A DNA stretch of 64,000 nt from Aurelia coerulea (GCA_039566865.1 CM076955.1:18211501-18275500); one strand, 5' to 3'; positions 12,201 to 23,680 are shown, numbered from the stretch's first letter. The notes: generated from the letters alone by a model not told the origin. Numbers and translations: made by a program.

Positions 12201-15200
12201 ATTCAATTAAAGTTTGCAATCATCCCCGTAAAAATCCGTTAAGAAATGATGGAGCTATGACCTTCAGAAGACCAAATTTGCCTGATAACTGAAACCAGCG
12301 GTCGACCATTTTGTCTTACTATTTTACAGTGATAAGTATCTTCACGTGAGGTAACAAATAATTTTTGTGAAGTCAGAGATAGTGGAACTCTCCGAGGATT
12401 GTCGGAATTTTCACAAGAGCTATGACATAGGATGCTGCTGTTTCATTTTCAATCCATGAAGCTATTTATCGCTGCAAAATAGTGAGACAAAATGGCCGAC
12501 CGCTGGTTTCAGTCGCCCTGTAGATTTGGTCTCCTGAAGGTTATAGCTCCATCATTTTTGAACGGATTTTCATGGGGATGGTAGCAAACTTTAATTGAAC
12601 ATCTGAAGAGCACCATCATGCAAAATTTTGGCAAGAATCTTTTGCCGTTTTGTCGCAATCTTCAGACAAACGAGGCACAACTTTTTTGGGACAACCAGTA
12701 TAAAAAAAATCCTTTGAAGCTGATACCGGTCTCAAAAAGTATTCATATTGGAAAAATCCCCAACATTTGATTACAAGGTCGATCTTTAAATTCATTCTTT
12801 TGGCAAGTAGATCAAAGACCAAATTATTTTTGAAGGTATATCTGATCTTGTGATTGGTTTGAAGATTAGCAAATTTAGCTCTTTCTTTTGGGTTGCATGG
12901 TTTGATGCATACTGCAAAAAGCAAAAATGATTACCAAATTTATTTCTTTTTGCATCTTCATTTAGCTTCTAGTTTGTTCATAAATGCCAGAAAGAAATAA
13001 TAATAATAATAATAACAATTTAGGAATATTTCAACAGGATAACCTATCAATATTTACAACATTGTTATCATTAGGGTCCTGCTAGCTTCATAGTTATAGG
13101 AAAATGTCCTTTTAAAAGTTACAGAATTAAAATCAAAATACAAGTGAACCTTAGATACTTACAGAATTAAAATCAAAATACAAGTGAACCTTAGATACTT
13201 ACAGAATTAAAATCAAAATACAAGTGAACCTGAGATACTTACAGAATTAAAATCAAAATACAAGTGAACCTTAGATACTTACAGAATTAAAATCAAAATA
13301 CAAGTGAACCTTAGATACTTACAGAATTAAAATCAAAATACAAGTGAACCTGAGATACTTACAGAAAATGCAAAATGCAAAATATCATTGTAAATTTAAA
13401 GGATCATGAAGAGTTTCAAAATGATTCCTCTTAGGTATGATTTACGACGTTTCTTTAATGAATATATTTCAGAATAAGGTCTTTCAGTCTATCGTTTTAT
13501 ACCTTTTACGTAAAGAAAACCAAAATTTTATTACATTCGAAATCACACTCTCGATGAGGACACAAGTCCGAAAGGCCTCAGTGTGTTAAAATATATCTTA
13601 GTATTTTTTGTCGTCCAACCTCTCTAAATCAAGTCTCTAGCTATATATTTTACCAAGTTTTTTTAAATTATTTTTAAACATATTTGGGTTATTGAAAAGA
13701 AAGAAACGAAAAAAAATTGTATGATAGGTTTGAGAATCCAGCTGTTGCGAATTTTTAAACGGGAGTACTTTTTTGAGACACCCGGTTTAAACAATTAATT
13801 CTGACACAACAGTCTTATTTGGCTGATGTGAGAGGTGTATAAATAATTTGAAATATCGAAAAACATAAAGGCCGGAATCTGTCCTTCTTTATTTTCACGA
13901 CTACCAGACGACAAGTTTAGCATGCTAAGTCAAATTCAAGATCACTGATATTGCTTTCCATCTTCTTCAGTCGCAAAGACGTAACCAAGAGCCTGTAAAC
14001 CCGACTAGAAAGCGAGTTGCATGAAGAAACTTGCAATGCGTCCATTGCGATCACTGGAGCAACCTTTGTTCTTTCAATGAGGCCTTTGAGAATTGACAAA
14101 CCTATAACGTCACAGGAGTCTGGTACGCAACGGTCTGACCGCGTTCTGGTTGGACCACTTTTTGAGCAAAATTTCGCGCTTTTGGAGCTTCGTATCTCTA
14201 AAAATATGAAGCTGATGAAAAAACTGATTATACCATTGAAATGAGGACGAAAAGCTCTATCAAAATAGCAAATAAAAAATTTCGTTTCATCTGCGCTTTA
14301 ATATTTTGATACATAATTTGAAAGACAGACGTTATCAGAAAACAGATGCAATAATCCAATTCATATTTCCAGGAGTTTGGAACGCTGCATTCTCGGAATT
14401 GAATTTATTCCGAATTTTAAATTTCTTGTCTCAGTCGCGTTTGTTGTCACAAATATGTTGCTTGGTGGCTAAAAATCTTGACAAATGATAAAAGTAGATG
14501 ATGAATAGAACTTAAAAAGCAAATTGACGGCAGAGATTTTTATTTGCAATACATATAATTCTGAAATAGCACTTACTTGTATATGCTCTGACATAAAGGA
14601 CGTTCTCAAGCATTGCATCATGGTCCAAGTTGAATCTATCTGCAATAGGCCTTAGCCTGTCTGGTCGACTTGTAACAAAATGTTAAGGAACTACCTCCAT
14701 AATATCAAAATGAAGAATATGGTGATGTTTCCCAGTCGTGTTTTCATACGATTTCAGATTACTTTGGTATTTGAGTACCCTGGGTGCCAGATCCAAAAAT
14801 TTAGATTGTTTGAGTGGTAGAAAAATTTGAAATCACTTCCAAATAACAGCGCTATTTACTAAAAATATCGATTTAAACTGGTATTAGCAAATCACCAGAT
14901 ATCATCCAAAAACTTCCTAAACTTTGAAAGTAATCTTCTCCAGCCGTTTACATCAATAGAATGTAGTGCTGGTTCTGTCAGTACCCAAATCTAAAAAAAT
15001 TCCTCGAGAGAAAAATTTAAAATAATTTTCATAAATTTCAAATCTGTCAAATTTAAAAACGTACACCACAGAGGATGAATTGCATGTCTAGAAGGCCCCA
15101 AAAGTAAATTGTTTTGCAAAAGCATAAATCTGGAAAAATTGATATAAACTCTATTCCCAAACAGCAAACTAAACCACCCAGAAAACATTAGATTATAGTT

Positions 15201-18200
15201 CTTAAAACAAATGGATAAACCAAAACATCATGTTAACTTTTTTGCTATTACATGGTTCCCCTGTGGCTCGTCATTTCTCAGTCATCATACGCACTCTCAA
15301 ACAATTAATTTAGCGTCATGTTTATAAAAAGAATTTTTAAAATCTCTCGCATTAGCAAATATTACTTATTCTCCTGATGATGACCACACGGTCGAAACTA
15401 GTTGGGAATTGAGATAAAGTTTGTATAGATATACATTCTTTTTGTTCATCTTTGAAAAATTGATATGCATATACAGAGGATGAATTCCTGCAAAAGGAGA
15501 AATCCTGGTTGCTCGCTAGCTGTTATATATATATATTGGTTGCCTTTGAAGAGACAAAGAAAATTTGGAAGTGGAAGTTTATGCTTGAATACTAGGGAAT
15601 GTTTTCAAAGGATACAATGTATTCTACAAAGGAAAAATAAGAAAAAAATCAATTGAAAAAATTGAGTTTGTGTAGAAGTATGAAAATGGACAGTACAAAA
15701 TCCCAGGAAAAGGAAATTACGTAAAATTCAAATTCTTTCCGTTGAATCAAATTTGAAAGTTAATACTATGCGCACACTAACCAGTTTTGTGTTGTACAGG
15801 AAAATATAAAGTTAAAAGTACAGATCGAGCTTGCGAGGTCTGTGCAATAATACTGTGGACTTTATATTTTCCTGTACAACTGGAAAACCGGTTAGTATGA
15901 GGTTTATTACCTGATAGCTTCTAATTTTGACTTATATCATTTAGTCAAACGCATTTTATTACTGTTGTGTCGCTTAAAGTTTGTTCTAGATCTCTTAGGC
16001 CTAAATGAGTTGCTGTGGCGACAAAAACGCGTCCTTTTATCGTATTACACAAGGCTACAGGATTAACCAATATGATTGGCAGGATTCTTGTGTTCCCTCG
16101 TTTTTGAAACGTACTTCAGGTAACAAAAGGGTATATCTTTTGGTGCATTTTTAGCAGTAAATGTCTTTTAAAACATACGAAAAATTATTGAGCAAAAATC
16201 ATGTCTTTCTTTGGTAATGTACAAAATAAACACTATTTTTTGCCAGCAGTGACATTAAACTCCTTATTTCAATTTTCTATATGTATCAATAATATCTTAA
16301 GTCATTGATAATCAGCCCTCAGTAAACCTTAAACTGATTTCTGACGTCGGTGAATGAGTAACATCTGCATGAAAGTATAATGCGATATTGTAGCATTTAA
16401 ACTGTAGGGTATGAGTTGTAAAAGGTCAGAAAAATTCGGTCTTCACTTTATATGCCTACTAATACAAATTATATACTTGCGCCTCTCATATATGACGCGA
16501 GATGTAAACTTTATTACAAAGCCAAATCAAAACTGACATCTAATAATTCATGTCCAGTGTAAACAAATAAATATTGCAAGGCAGTTAAGTTTCAAATTTG
16601 TTTCTGTTGCTATTGCTTAGAAACTCGTCCTTAAACACAAATGTACATTGGTAAAGCTTTTAATAGCAACCTATAGACGAACTTTTGCCTTGAGGTCTGC
16701 AGGGCACCACTCACCTTTGCAGGGCAAAAACCTTCTTCACCCCTCCGAAATTATTGGTCTAGTTACACCCCTGTATACTTGCTACGTACCTCAGTATCAA
16801 TGAAAATGACTTTTCCTCCTCCATAACCATTCGGTCCTGGCAGTTGTGCCGTGACTGCAAAATCATATTTTGTGTTTAACATGTCTCTTCAAAAACAATT
16901 TTCAATATGGAAGAAAAAGAAATTGAAACTTTGAATCATTTTTCAAAATTTCTTCCATAGCAAGTGGCTTCAAGTTTTAAGTATATTCCAATGATAAAAT
17001 GAACTTCAACGGACGTTTTGTATGTGGTAAGGCCACGGAAATAGATGCACAAGGAAGCATAATTTTGAACCAATAATTCTTTAGAATAATAGCACCATTC
17101 TTAACTTACCGCATAGAGTATGCGACAGCTGAGTCTTTCCTGTCCTGAATTCTACAAAGATGAATATAATAGCAGATTAACATTGAAGCTTTTATAAATC
17201 AAAATGTTCTTCTTGGAATTGATCAACATTGCATTTTTCTTGCATCTTGAATTATCTGCTTCTTTTGCTAATATGACAACTTTCAACATTCAAATTACAA
17301 AATTACAAAATTACCTTGGTGTAACTTAAGCTATTTTCGTTCATTGTGTTGATTTTATTGTGAATCATATAAAATAAAGCTATGCTCGTCGTTTGAACTG
17401 TAACCGAGTGAGCTCTTTTTAAATTATACCAGGTGCGCCAAAATAAACTATGCATGTTTGACAGGCCACAATAAATCGTTCATTGGACCGATTTTAAGAT
17501 TCGTAACTTACTCTTTAGCAAAAAGCCTGAATTAGATTCTAGGATTTTTTGCAAATTTGTCTGCTTTCAGTTTTTAGAGCTAGACGCGAGTTTCTTAAAA
17601 GTTTCGTTTTCAAAACATTGAAAACGATCAAAAACGTCGATCAAATTTTCTAAAGAATCGACATTATTAGACAAGAGAAAACTTGCTGGTGGTGAGTTGG
17701 GATATAGAAATCGATAAGATTAATCGATACAATTAATCGATGCAAAGTTTTTGTTGATTCTTTAGAAAATTTGATCGACGTTTTTTGATCGCTTTCAGTG
17801 TTTTTGAAAACAAGACTTTTAAGAAACTCGCTTCTAGCTCTAGTAAAACCAGAAAGCAGAAAAATTTGCAAAACATCCCAGTATCTAATTCAGGCTTTTT
17901 GCTAAAGATTAAGTCATGAATCTTCAAAATCGGTCCAATGTACGATTTATTGCTGCCTGCAAAACGTGCATAGTTTATTTTGGCGCACCCGTTATGAAAT
18001 GAATATGGAATGAATATGAAATGATATGAAATCATATAGAAATGAGAATAAATATTTGGACACAGGAACGATTAGGCAAATGTAAAACGTACCACCAAAT
18101 GCTTCTGTGATAGACATGCTCTCGATGCCACCTTAAAATAAATTACAAGGAGACTCATTGTAAAATGAAATCTCAATGTAAACTAAATGATCATTTTCAG

Positions 18201-21200
18201 TCTGACATAGTTTTGGAATGCAGTCCAATCATTTGAATCATATGTAGAAGGAGAGAGACAAACTGAAGTAAGAACCAAACATGTGCAATTATACAAAGTT
18301 TACTGACCATGATGATATTTTGCAGAACTTAGCAGAACTTTTAGGGGGCAATCCTATAGATGACAGGAGAGAGACAAGCAATTGGCTGATATCAGAAATG
18401 TTTATTTTGATTATTCAATGAAAGTATAATGTAGAGCTTCGCATTCGTTCCAGTACTTGCGTATACAAATCTAGTGTGTAAAGCCATCTGAAAACAACAG
18501 GGATATATTCCTACATCGTTTGATAGTTTCACCATAGAGGCATTTTCTTTCCGATAATTTCTTCAAGCCAAACATAACATGTTGATAATTGTAAAAAGGT
18601 AAATCAAATGGCTACATACCGCCCAAGAGTTTGCTGTAAAGAAAACAAAATAGTTTGAAAAGTAAGATCGACTTGGACTATTGACAATTATCATTATCAT
18701 TATAACATTATTTACGGTTAAAAAGATACTTCTAGTTTGAACTAGTTAAAACCAACTATTTACACAAAAGAAAAAAAAGACAATTCACAAATACCGGGTG
18801 AGCCAGAAAAAAGTTCCCACTTTTGAAAATTCATAGCATCAAGAGTACTAAATGGATTGGAATGAATCAATATTTGCTTGACAGCCAAAAGATCGAAGTA
18901 TTTTTGTGATTTTTCTCGCGTTCTTACGAGCATTGGAAAAATTGGTAAATTCAAGCTTACAAAAACTTGATGATTGCAAAATGACTGAAAAAGGCCTAAA
19001 ATGCTTGATCAAATCATAAAGGGCTCCTCACTCAGAACAACAGAGAAAATGCAAATTTTCATGGGTGAGAGATATAGTCTTCACATCTATTGCCATGGGA
19101 TAAAAATCTTTAGTATCTGTTTGAGAATCTATTTCTTGTAACTCTTGGGAGAGGTGAAACGCATGTGCGTATTGTTCTGTGTGAGGAGAGTCCTAACGAT
19201 TTGATCAAGTGTTTTAGGCCTTTTTTCTGTCATTTTGCAGCAATGAAATTTTTGTAAAGTTAAATTTACCTATATTTGCAGTGCTTGTAAGAAGACGAGA
19301 AAACTCACAAAAATACTTCGATCTTTTGGGTTTCATCTAGAATTTGAATCATTCAAATCCATGAAATACTTGTGGTGCTATGAATTTTAGAAAGTGGGAA
19401 CTTTTTTCTGGATCACCCTGTATACTTCTGGTGAAATTCCGACAGATTCTTTATCTACAAATTTTTGCACGAGCAATTGTCACCCATCCACTCTTTAACT
19501 TAACTGATCTCTTAAAACTAGCACTGGTTGCCAGGCTGTTTATTGAGTCAGACATAAAGTGTTGCAAAGGGTGGCACCCCAGAGGGATAATTAATGATTC
19601 CCATAAGACAATGTGTTGGTGCTCGGTAACTGTAGAAGATTTTGAGTCCTTAGGTTATAGGCAACGGTTAGGCAAATGGTTAACGGTTAACAGTTAACGG
19701 TTAGGGCAGTCCGAATTGCTCGGTTGTTTTTTCCGCCGAATTCTACCGAAAGTAAATTTTATCTTCAATTTAAGTATTCGGATATTGCAATTTTGGAAAT
19801 CAGTTATCTAGCATGCGAGTTTGGTTGCTTTTTATGGATATCAAATCGAAACATTCATCAGCACTTCACATTTTCGGTATAAAGTCGGTGAAACCTTTTA
19901 TCATTCAACTGCTGGTATTTAAGACGTAGCCGTGGGGTAGACATAGCTTTCGTTCCCTGCGGTATCGATAAGTTGTAATGGAAAGTAGATTGTTGTATGT
20001 AGTGTACTAATATGTATATTATGGTAAATTGTAACAAACAACTTACTCGAATTCAGTGCTTCCAGTTCCGATTCTGAAGCAAGTTCTCCTTTTTTCGCAA
20101 TATTCAAAGGCAGTTAGAAAACCAGTTGTCTGCAGATGTATGGCAAATAATTAGAACGAGCAAAATCCATTAGAAATTAAGCCATTAGAATGTCGCTTTA
20201 ATTATACCACATTCACACTGCCAAAAGTTAAACCAGCTTAAGCTAAACCAGGTTATCGATTGTTGAATTTTGATTGGTCAATCTAACAAATCGAATTCAT
20301 TTGATTGGTTGAAATTTAACCTCGTTTAGAAATAAAGCTGGTTTAACTGCCTCAGTGTGAATGGGGTATTAGAAATGTCTCAAGAATAACATCATAGACT
20401 GATAAGAAGTCTCGATTGAAGTAACTTGCGATTTTTCAAATCGATTTAAACGTTCAAAGAAAAAGAAAATTTCAGTTTCATTTGGTCCAATACTATTTTC
20501 ATAGATACTTTTTTCTGGCTGATGTGGAACTCTAGAAGCCTTACTTAGGACTTTAAACCATATTAACTATGATTAAACATAAAGTAAGTAAAAAGAACAT
20601 ATTTACAGTTTCGAAATCTTACAGAGACTTTTCCTATTGCTTCCTTTATCTTATCAACTTTTGCTTCAGAGATGCCTTTGACATTTAAAAGTTTCTTTCT
20701 CGTTGTCATCTGGAGTCCCTGAAAAACAAAGCAGACATGAACATTGAATAAGATGACACTTGCAAATGGCATACTCCAGCTGATCAAATAAAAATTGAAA
20801 CTTTCTCAAAAAATCATCAAAAAGGTGTCATAAAAATGTCTGTTGAGTGAAAGGTAAAATTTATTTATGAAAGAATCTTAATTTTGTTCACGAGGAAAAC
20901 ACCATAAAATCAGTGCTTGGAAACTATATTTTGAGCTATAACTCAGTACAAAATCGTGTATTGCAGAAAACAGTTGTTCCATGTTAAAATTTGAATCCTG
21001 GAAGATAAAAATTCTTCATCACAGGAATAGACATAAACAAACTAAAATTCAGTTCTATGATCAACTGAAGCACTTTCAAAGTATGCATCACAACCAGATT
21101 GCTCTCCTAAGCAGAAATTTCCAAAAGTGCAAAGTTACAACTAGAGTTTCCAACTTCTGTTAGATTAACTTTAACCCTGATATTATGGTGGAGAAACTCA

Positions 21201-23619
21201 AACAATCAAGCAAATATTCAGCACATACATGCTACGTAATTGTACGTTAAAAACCATCAAGAAAAGCCAATTGGATTCAAAAAACTTATCTCTTATTTCC
21301 AATTCTAGTTCAAATGTTTTTACCAGCTGATATGATTTATGTCTAACATAAATTTGCTTACCTTTATTGTACAAATTCCAACTGATTTCAACTTTTTGAT
21401 GTCTGCTACATTCTTTGTGGGAAGAGAAATTAAATGTTGCAGTGCAAATAGAAATAGCTAAAATTTTTGTTACACTGCAATTATGGTATTGCTGCTTGTA
21501 ACTAAAGCTTGAAAAAGGAAGCAAAATAACAGAAAATAACTCGCTCTACGTTCATTAAGAAAAGTTTTTTCATTATCTTAGAGAAGAAATTATTCTTTAA
21601 AATTTACAATAAATTTATCAAAATGATTCCTTCAAGTGGTGTTTGTTCTAAAACTGATGATAGAATACTTGATAAAACACGAGGAAACAATTATACACTG
21701 ACTAATATTTTATCACAAATAAAAACGAACACTGCACTCTTTTTTCCACAAGGATACTATAAATTCTTTCCAGCCTCGATATCTCGATATTCTTAAGAAA
21801 TTTTCGCTTTGAGCCTGAATATATTCTTAGAGCATTTATGTCAGTCATGCGATTCTCTGTTATGAACATCACAAAACAGGCAACTGCTGAAAATGAGATA
21901 CAAATATTCCAGCTGAGGTTGGCAATAGACTTATAATATTCTTAAAATTGGATGATTCTGAGCCTGAATATTCTCATAAAAATTATTCTTATAAAAAAAT
22001 AGTGTACAAATTAAATGAATAATTTAAACTCACAATGCCATGACTCTGAAGGAGGTCAATGTCTTGGAAGAATTCCTATAAAAGTGAGAATTTTGCATTG
22101 TTAAATATCAACTATGGGTTTATATGCCGCACAAAGAGGTTTTACAAGATAGAGTATGAAAAGAAACAACGAAGCATCAGGTTTAATGAAAAGCATTTGT
22201 TTGGTAAGTAACCAGTGGCAGGGCCAGACAAAAATAGTGAGGGGGTAAAAGACAAAATTTTCAGACTGGGGGGTGTAAAGGTACACCCAGACATTTTCAT
22301 TACATTTTTCAATAACAATTTTAGCCAAAGTTTTGAAAGTGAGGGAGTAAGTAAGCTTACAAGCATTTCATTCTTTTCTTACCACCTTTCAGTAGCATTA
22401 CAACCATTTGTTCAAATCAACACCCTCTCGAACAACGTTCTGGTCCAATTTTAATTGTATGGTGATAAAGACCTTTCTAGTGACGTAAATAGACATGTTC
22501 TCGAACTGACTCTAAATTTCATTCACCAAACTGGTCGGTTTGACTAAGGAAATTCTAAACCTTTGTTTTACACTTAATAATCACCAAGTCCCCTTACCTC
22601 TATTTCTTTTGCTTGTAAGTTTGTTTCACATTGGATGTTAGGCTCATTGGGCATAAATCCATCCAAATCTGATATCGAATCTCCAATTTCACCCATTTTG
22701 TAAAAAGACCTGCCTGCCCAAAGTTAGCCCGACATGCAAAGTGGAACGAACCTTAGTAATTATCAGTAAAAATCGTTTATGTGTATTTTTCGTAGCCGTA
22801 TATTTAATTCTAGTTTAGTTACATGTTCTCTATGTTAATGGCTGCGGAGTTGTCACGGTATCTTGCACTCCGTGGTATCGTCCTCGTAGTTTAGTAAAGT
22901 AGCTTGTACGTAGTGTCTTAAGTAGTTCGTTCTTGTAAAATTTTATATTGAATATAAAAAAAAAAAATTTTTTAGATATTTCATATGGGCTAAAAAGCCA
23001 ATGCTCTATGTTCCAAAATTATTGAGCTGTTTAAATAAACTATTTTGTTGGGTTACAAATGTTTAGAAGTTCTGAAGATCAAGAAAAAATTCTTTAAAGA
23101 GCTCCAAAATCAAGAAAACAGCCCCTAAGAATATTATTGAAATTCTAAAAGCTGCAAAGATAGCTGTCTATTAGCATTCTTAAGAATGCAGCATCATTCT
23201 CAAAGCTTTTTTGACACAAAAAATATGTTGTTTCTTTTCTTTCATGAAAAATTTTCTTTCAATGACACCTCTGGAGGGACCGCATTATGGAAACAAGGTT
23301 GCACTGACCTTTTAATGCTATCCCTGCCATTTTCTACAAGGGGTGTTTTTAGATTAAATTTTTAACGTCTATATGTATATTATAATTTACACTTGTAATT
23401 ATCCTTTTTCCCCTAAATTTATGTTACATTTTTAATTGTTTAATTTTTATGGCGAAATAATCTACAAAAGAATAGAAAAAGTCAGAGCAAGAAATTTTGT
23501 GGAGTTAAAAAGAAGATTCAATTTAAATCCATCATTGACATCACCCAACTTACTTCATCAGCATCTCCATCAAAATGTTCTTCAGCATCTGCATTTACAA
23601 CTTGATCTAGTGCAGCCAT
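6271..23619 (-). CDS. DMC1: Meiotic recombinase DMC1 (RecA/RAD51 family), 15 exons, C-terminus beyond left edge
   Basis: DMC1 forms filaments on single-stranded DNA and drives strand exchange between homologues in meiosis. Exons, in transcript order: 23619-23554, 22075-22034, 21412-21362, 20718-20623, 20129-20047, 18633-18620, 18131-18093, 17151-17110, 16854-16790, 15623-15616, 14668-14577, 11723-11650, 10954-10840, 7367-7336, 6289-6271. All have AG/GT borders, and phases close to 838 nt (279 codons plus 1). Landmarks: [14 protein letters not shown] and [17 protein letters not shown] (helix-hairpin-helix domain), Walker [10 protein letters not shown] split over two exons, Walker [23 protein letters not shown], and VFITNQ-MTADPG. 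QMTADPG separates DMC1 from RAD51, which has QVVAQVDG there. Human DMC1 has 340 residues; the missing 60 or so (ATMTFQADPKKP onward) were searched for at 1-6270 and not found, so they should lie left of the window. One change from the human protein is VDFCGRG for VDFSGRG. Identity is very secure; exact ends are by consensus. Confidence 0.95.
6335..6424. mobile_element. 90-bp palindromic MITE, TAGCCTGCG ends, 9-bp TSD
   Basis: TAGCCTGCGTGCAG is mirrored by CTGCACGCAGGCTA, and nearly the whole element folds on itself. It is flanked by a perfect duplication GGGGTTAGC. Related copies are at 10473 and 11379, and a longer one is at 39952. Confidence 0.85.
6542..6975. repeat. Foldback with internal tandem repeat (unit like ATGGTACCCTTGGCTAGACC)
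   Basis: Between ggggg-rich ends with tatata borders lie six or more diverged units of about 30-50 bp containing ggtacccttggctagac. The minus-strand frame therefore shows a repeated GLAKGTIF peptide, which is repeat translation. Its architecture resembles the element at 427-689. Confidence 0.6.
7560..8361. mobile_element. CCGGGTGAGTC-type TIR element (about 800 bp) with nested hAT-like MITE
   Basis: The left end gggtgagtcaaaaaa continues into gaatccccgtttggaagg. The right end is cctttcaaacggggattc followed by gactcacccgg and TA. The arms match over about 40 bp. A partial relative lies at about 30200-30554. No transposase frame was found. Confidence 0.75.
7723..7896. mobile_element. hAT-like MITE nested in the 7560-8361 element
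   Basis: The ends CATAAGCGTACGG and CCGTACGCTTATG are perfect inverted repeats, flanked by an 8-bp duplication GCCCCTTC. The interior is GC-rich with G and C runs. An 8-bp duplication fits hAT. Confidence 0.75.
8966..9388. mobile_element. Foldback element, CTAAGGCC ends
   Basis: The left arm ctaaggccagtttaaacatc and right arm tttttaaacaaggcctag are inverted. Several acggcag/ctgccgtttt motifs alternate in both orientations inside. No coding capacity. Confidence 0.55.
10473..10566. mobile_element. TAGCTTGC palindromic MITE with long target duplication
   Basis: This palindrome resembles the 6335 copy (tctactgattccctgaagag and its complement). The flanks gggaccactaattgag and ggggccactaattgag match 15 of 16, longer than the 8-9 bp seen for its relatives. 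Confidence 0.75.
11379..11458. mobile_element. TAGCCTGCG palindromic MITE
   Basis: TAGCCTGCGTGCAGACTC pairs with gagtctgctcgcaggcta. It is flanked by the direct repeat CTCTTTTG (8 bp). It sits in the DMC1 intron just beyond the exon at 11650. Confidence 0.8.
12148..12652. mobile_element. Foldback element with arms near 200 bp
   Basis: cggctaaagattctctccgc and the following 150 bp reappear inverted up to cttttgccg, including gaaaccagcggtcgacc against ggccgaccgctggtttc. There is no long ORF. Confidence 0.6.
12726..13785. mobile_element. CCGGGTGTC-type element enclosing a satellite array
   Basis: It starts TA-CCGGTCTCAAAAAGTA and ends agtacttttttgagacacccgg. The interior matches the 36291-36822 element (gcaagtagatcaaagaccaa; gattggtttgaagatt) and encloses the 40-bp tandem array. 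The left boundary is by alignment. Confidence 0.55.
13121..13360. repeat. Six-copy 40-bp tandem repeat with 120-bp higher-order pattern
   Basis: The unit starting acagaattaaaatcaaaata is repeated six times without length change. The only visible variable site reads ccttag, ccttag, cctgag, ccttag, ccttag, cctgag, so the array is two copies of a 120-bp trimer. It lies in a DMC1 intron. Confidence 0.95.
15616..15623 (-). CDS. DMC1: DMC1 8-nt microexon encoding Asn-Thr-Phe
   Basis: On the minus strand AATACATT is preceded by a long pyrimidine tract ending tttgtag and followed by gtatcc. The upstream exon ends IFIDTE in phase 0 and the downstream exon starts T-CGA-CCA. Inserting the 8 nt gives DTE-NTF-RPDRL, the invariant DMC1/RAD51 sequence. 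Skipping it shifts the frame and gives a stop after ten codons. Its flanking introns are about 1.17 and 0.95 kb. Confidence 0.88.
15773..15899. mobile_element. Short palindromic element
   Basis: CTAACCAGTTTTGTGTTGTA and its near complement tacaactggaaaaccggttag form the arms, and ctttatattttcctgt pairs with acaggaaaatataaag. It is about 127 bp, in the intron just 5' of the DMC1 microexon in transcript orientation. Confidence 0.6.
17429..17991. mobile_element. CCGGGTGCGCC foldback copy 1
   Basis: Left CCAGGTGCGCCAAAATAAAC and right gtttattttggcgcacccg share arms of over 200 bp. A TA lies on the left and TTA on the right. A second copy is at 51319. The minus-strand frames at 17650-18035 are inside it and are not genes. 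Confidence 0.8.
18620..18633 (-). CDS. DMC1: DMC1 14-nt exon encoding KLLG
   Basis: CAAACTCTTGGGCG, between ctttacag and gtatgt, joins GSTEFGA to GTGGCATC, giving [20 protein letters not shown], the expected DMC1 core. Without it the next exon reads out of frame and stops at the junction with exon 8. Confidence 0.9.
18794..19420. mobile_element. CCGGGTGAGCC foldback copy 1
   Basis: CCGGGTGAGCCAGAAAAAAG faces cttttttctggatcaccctg, with TA on both sides and long arms (aaagtgggaac). Copies are at 42911-43531 and 36893-37390. It lies between the small DMC1 exons 6 and 5. Confidence 0.8.
20205..20368. mobile_element. MITE with 3-bp TTA flanks (Harbinger-like guess)
   Basis: TACCACATTCACACTG is mirrored by CAGTGTGAATGGGGTA, flanked by TTA on both sides. 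It contains alternating gattggttg/caaccaatc motifs. The superfamily is inferred only from the trinucleotide flank. Confidence 0.5.
22350..22560 (+). mobile_element. LINE C-terminal remnant, plus strand
   Basis: After a frame break it reads [20 protein letters not shown] then [10 protein letters not shown] and a stop. It matches minus-strand copies at 28375-28545 ([20 protein letters not shown]) and 37570-38175. It is a dead fragment directly 3' of DMC1 exon B. Confidence 0.7.
22598..22696 (-). CDS. Possible alternative first exon of DMC1 (isoform B)
   Basis: A 33-codon open segment begins [14 protein letters not shown] and ends KEIE directly before a gtaagg donor in phase 0, so it would also join to [10 protein letters not shown]. 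It is acidic, like normal DMC1 N-termini. No acceptor just upstream would let exon A splice into it in frame, because there is no AG on a codon boundary there. If real, it is therefore an alternative start driven by its own promoter. It could also be a chance open segment. Confidence 0.4.
23554..23619 (-). CDS. DMC1: DMC1 first coding exon (isoform A)
   Basis: This 22-codon exon starts at ATG 23619 and ends in DADE before a consensus gtaagt donor. It reads [19 protein letters not shown] and continues in phase 0 into [10 protein letters not shown]. Human DMC1 begins MKEDQVVAEE and is followed by an acidic stretch and LFQDIDLLQ, so the shared DQVV, the acidic character and the spacing all fit. 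Its ATG lies 870 bp from the NUP85 ATG on the other strand. Confidence 0.85.
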
Positions 23620-23680
23620 ATCTGAATGGTTTGGTTCTTCAATATAAATAGAATAAAGAATCTTTTTTATATGCCACTAC

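Noticed and set aside
22598..22696. Exon B as second coding exon after exon A
   Set aside because: No acceptor AG on a codon boundary in the required phase; the nearest (ggcag) leads to a stop at GGG-TGA. Kept only as an alternative first exon.
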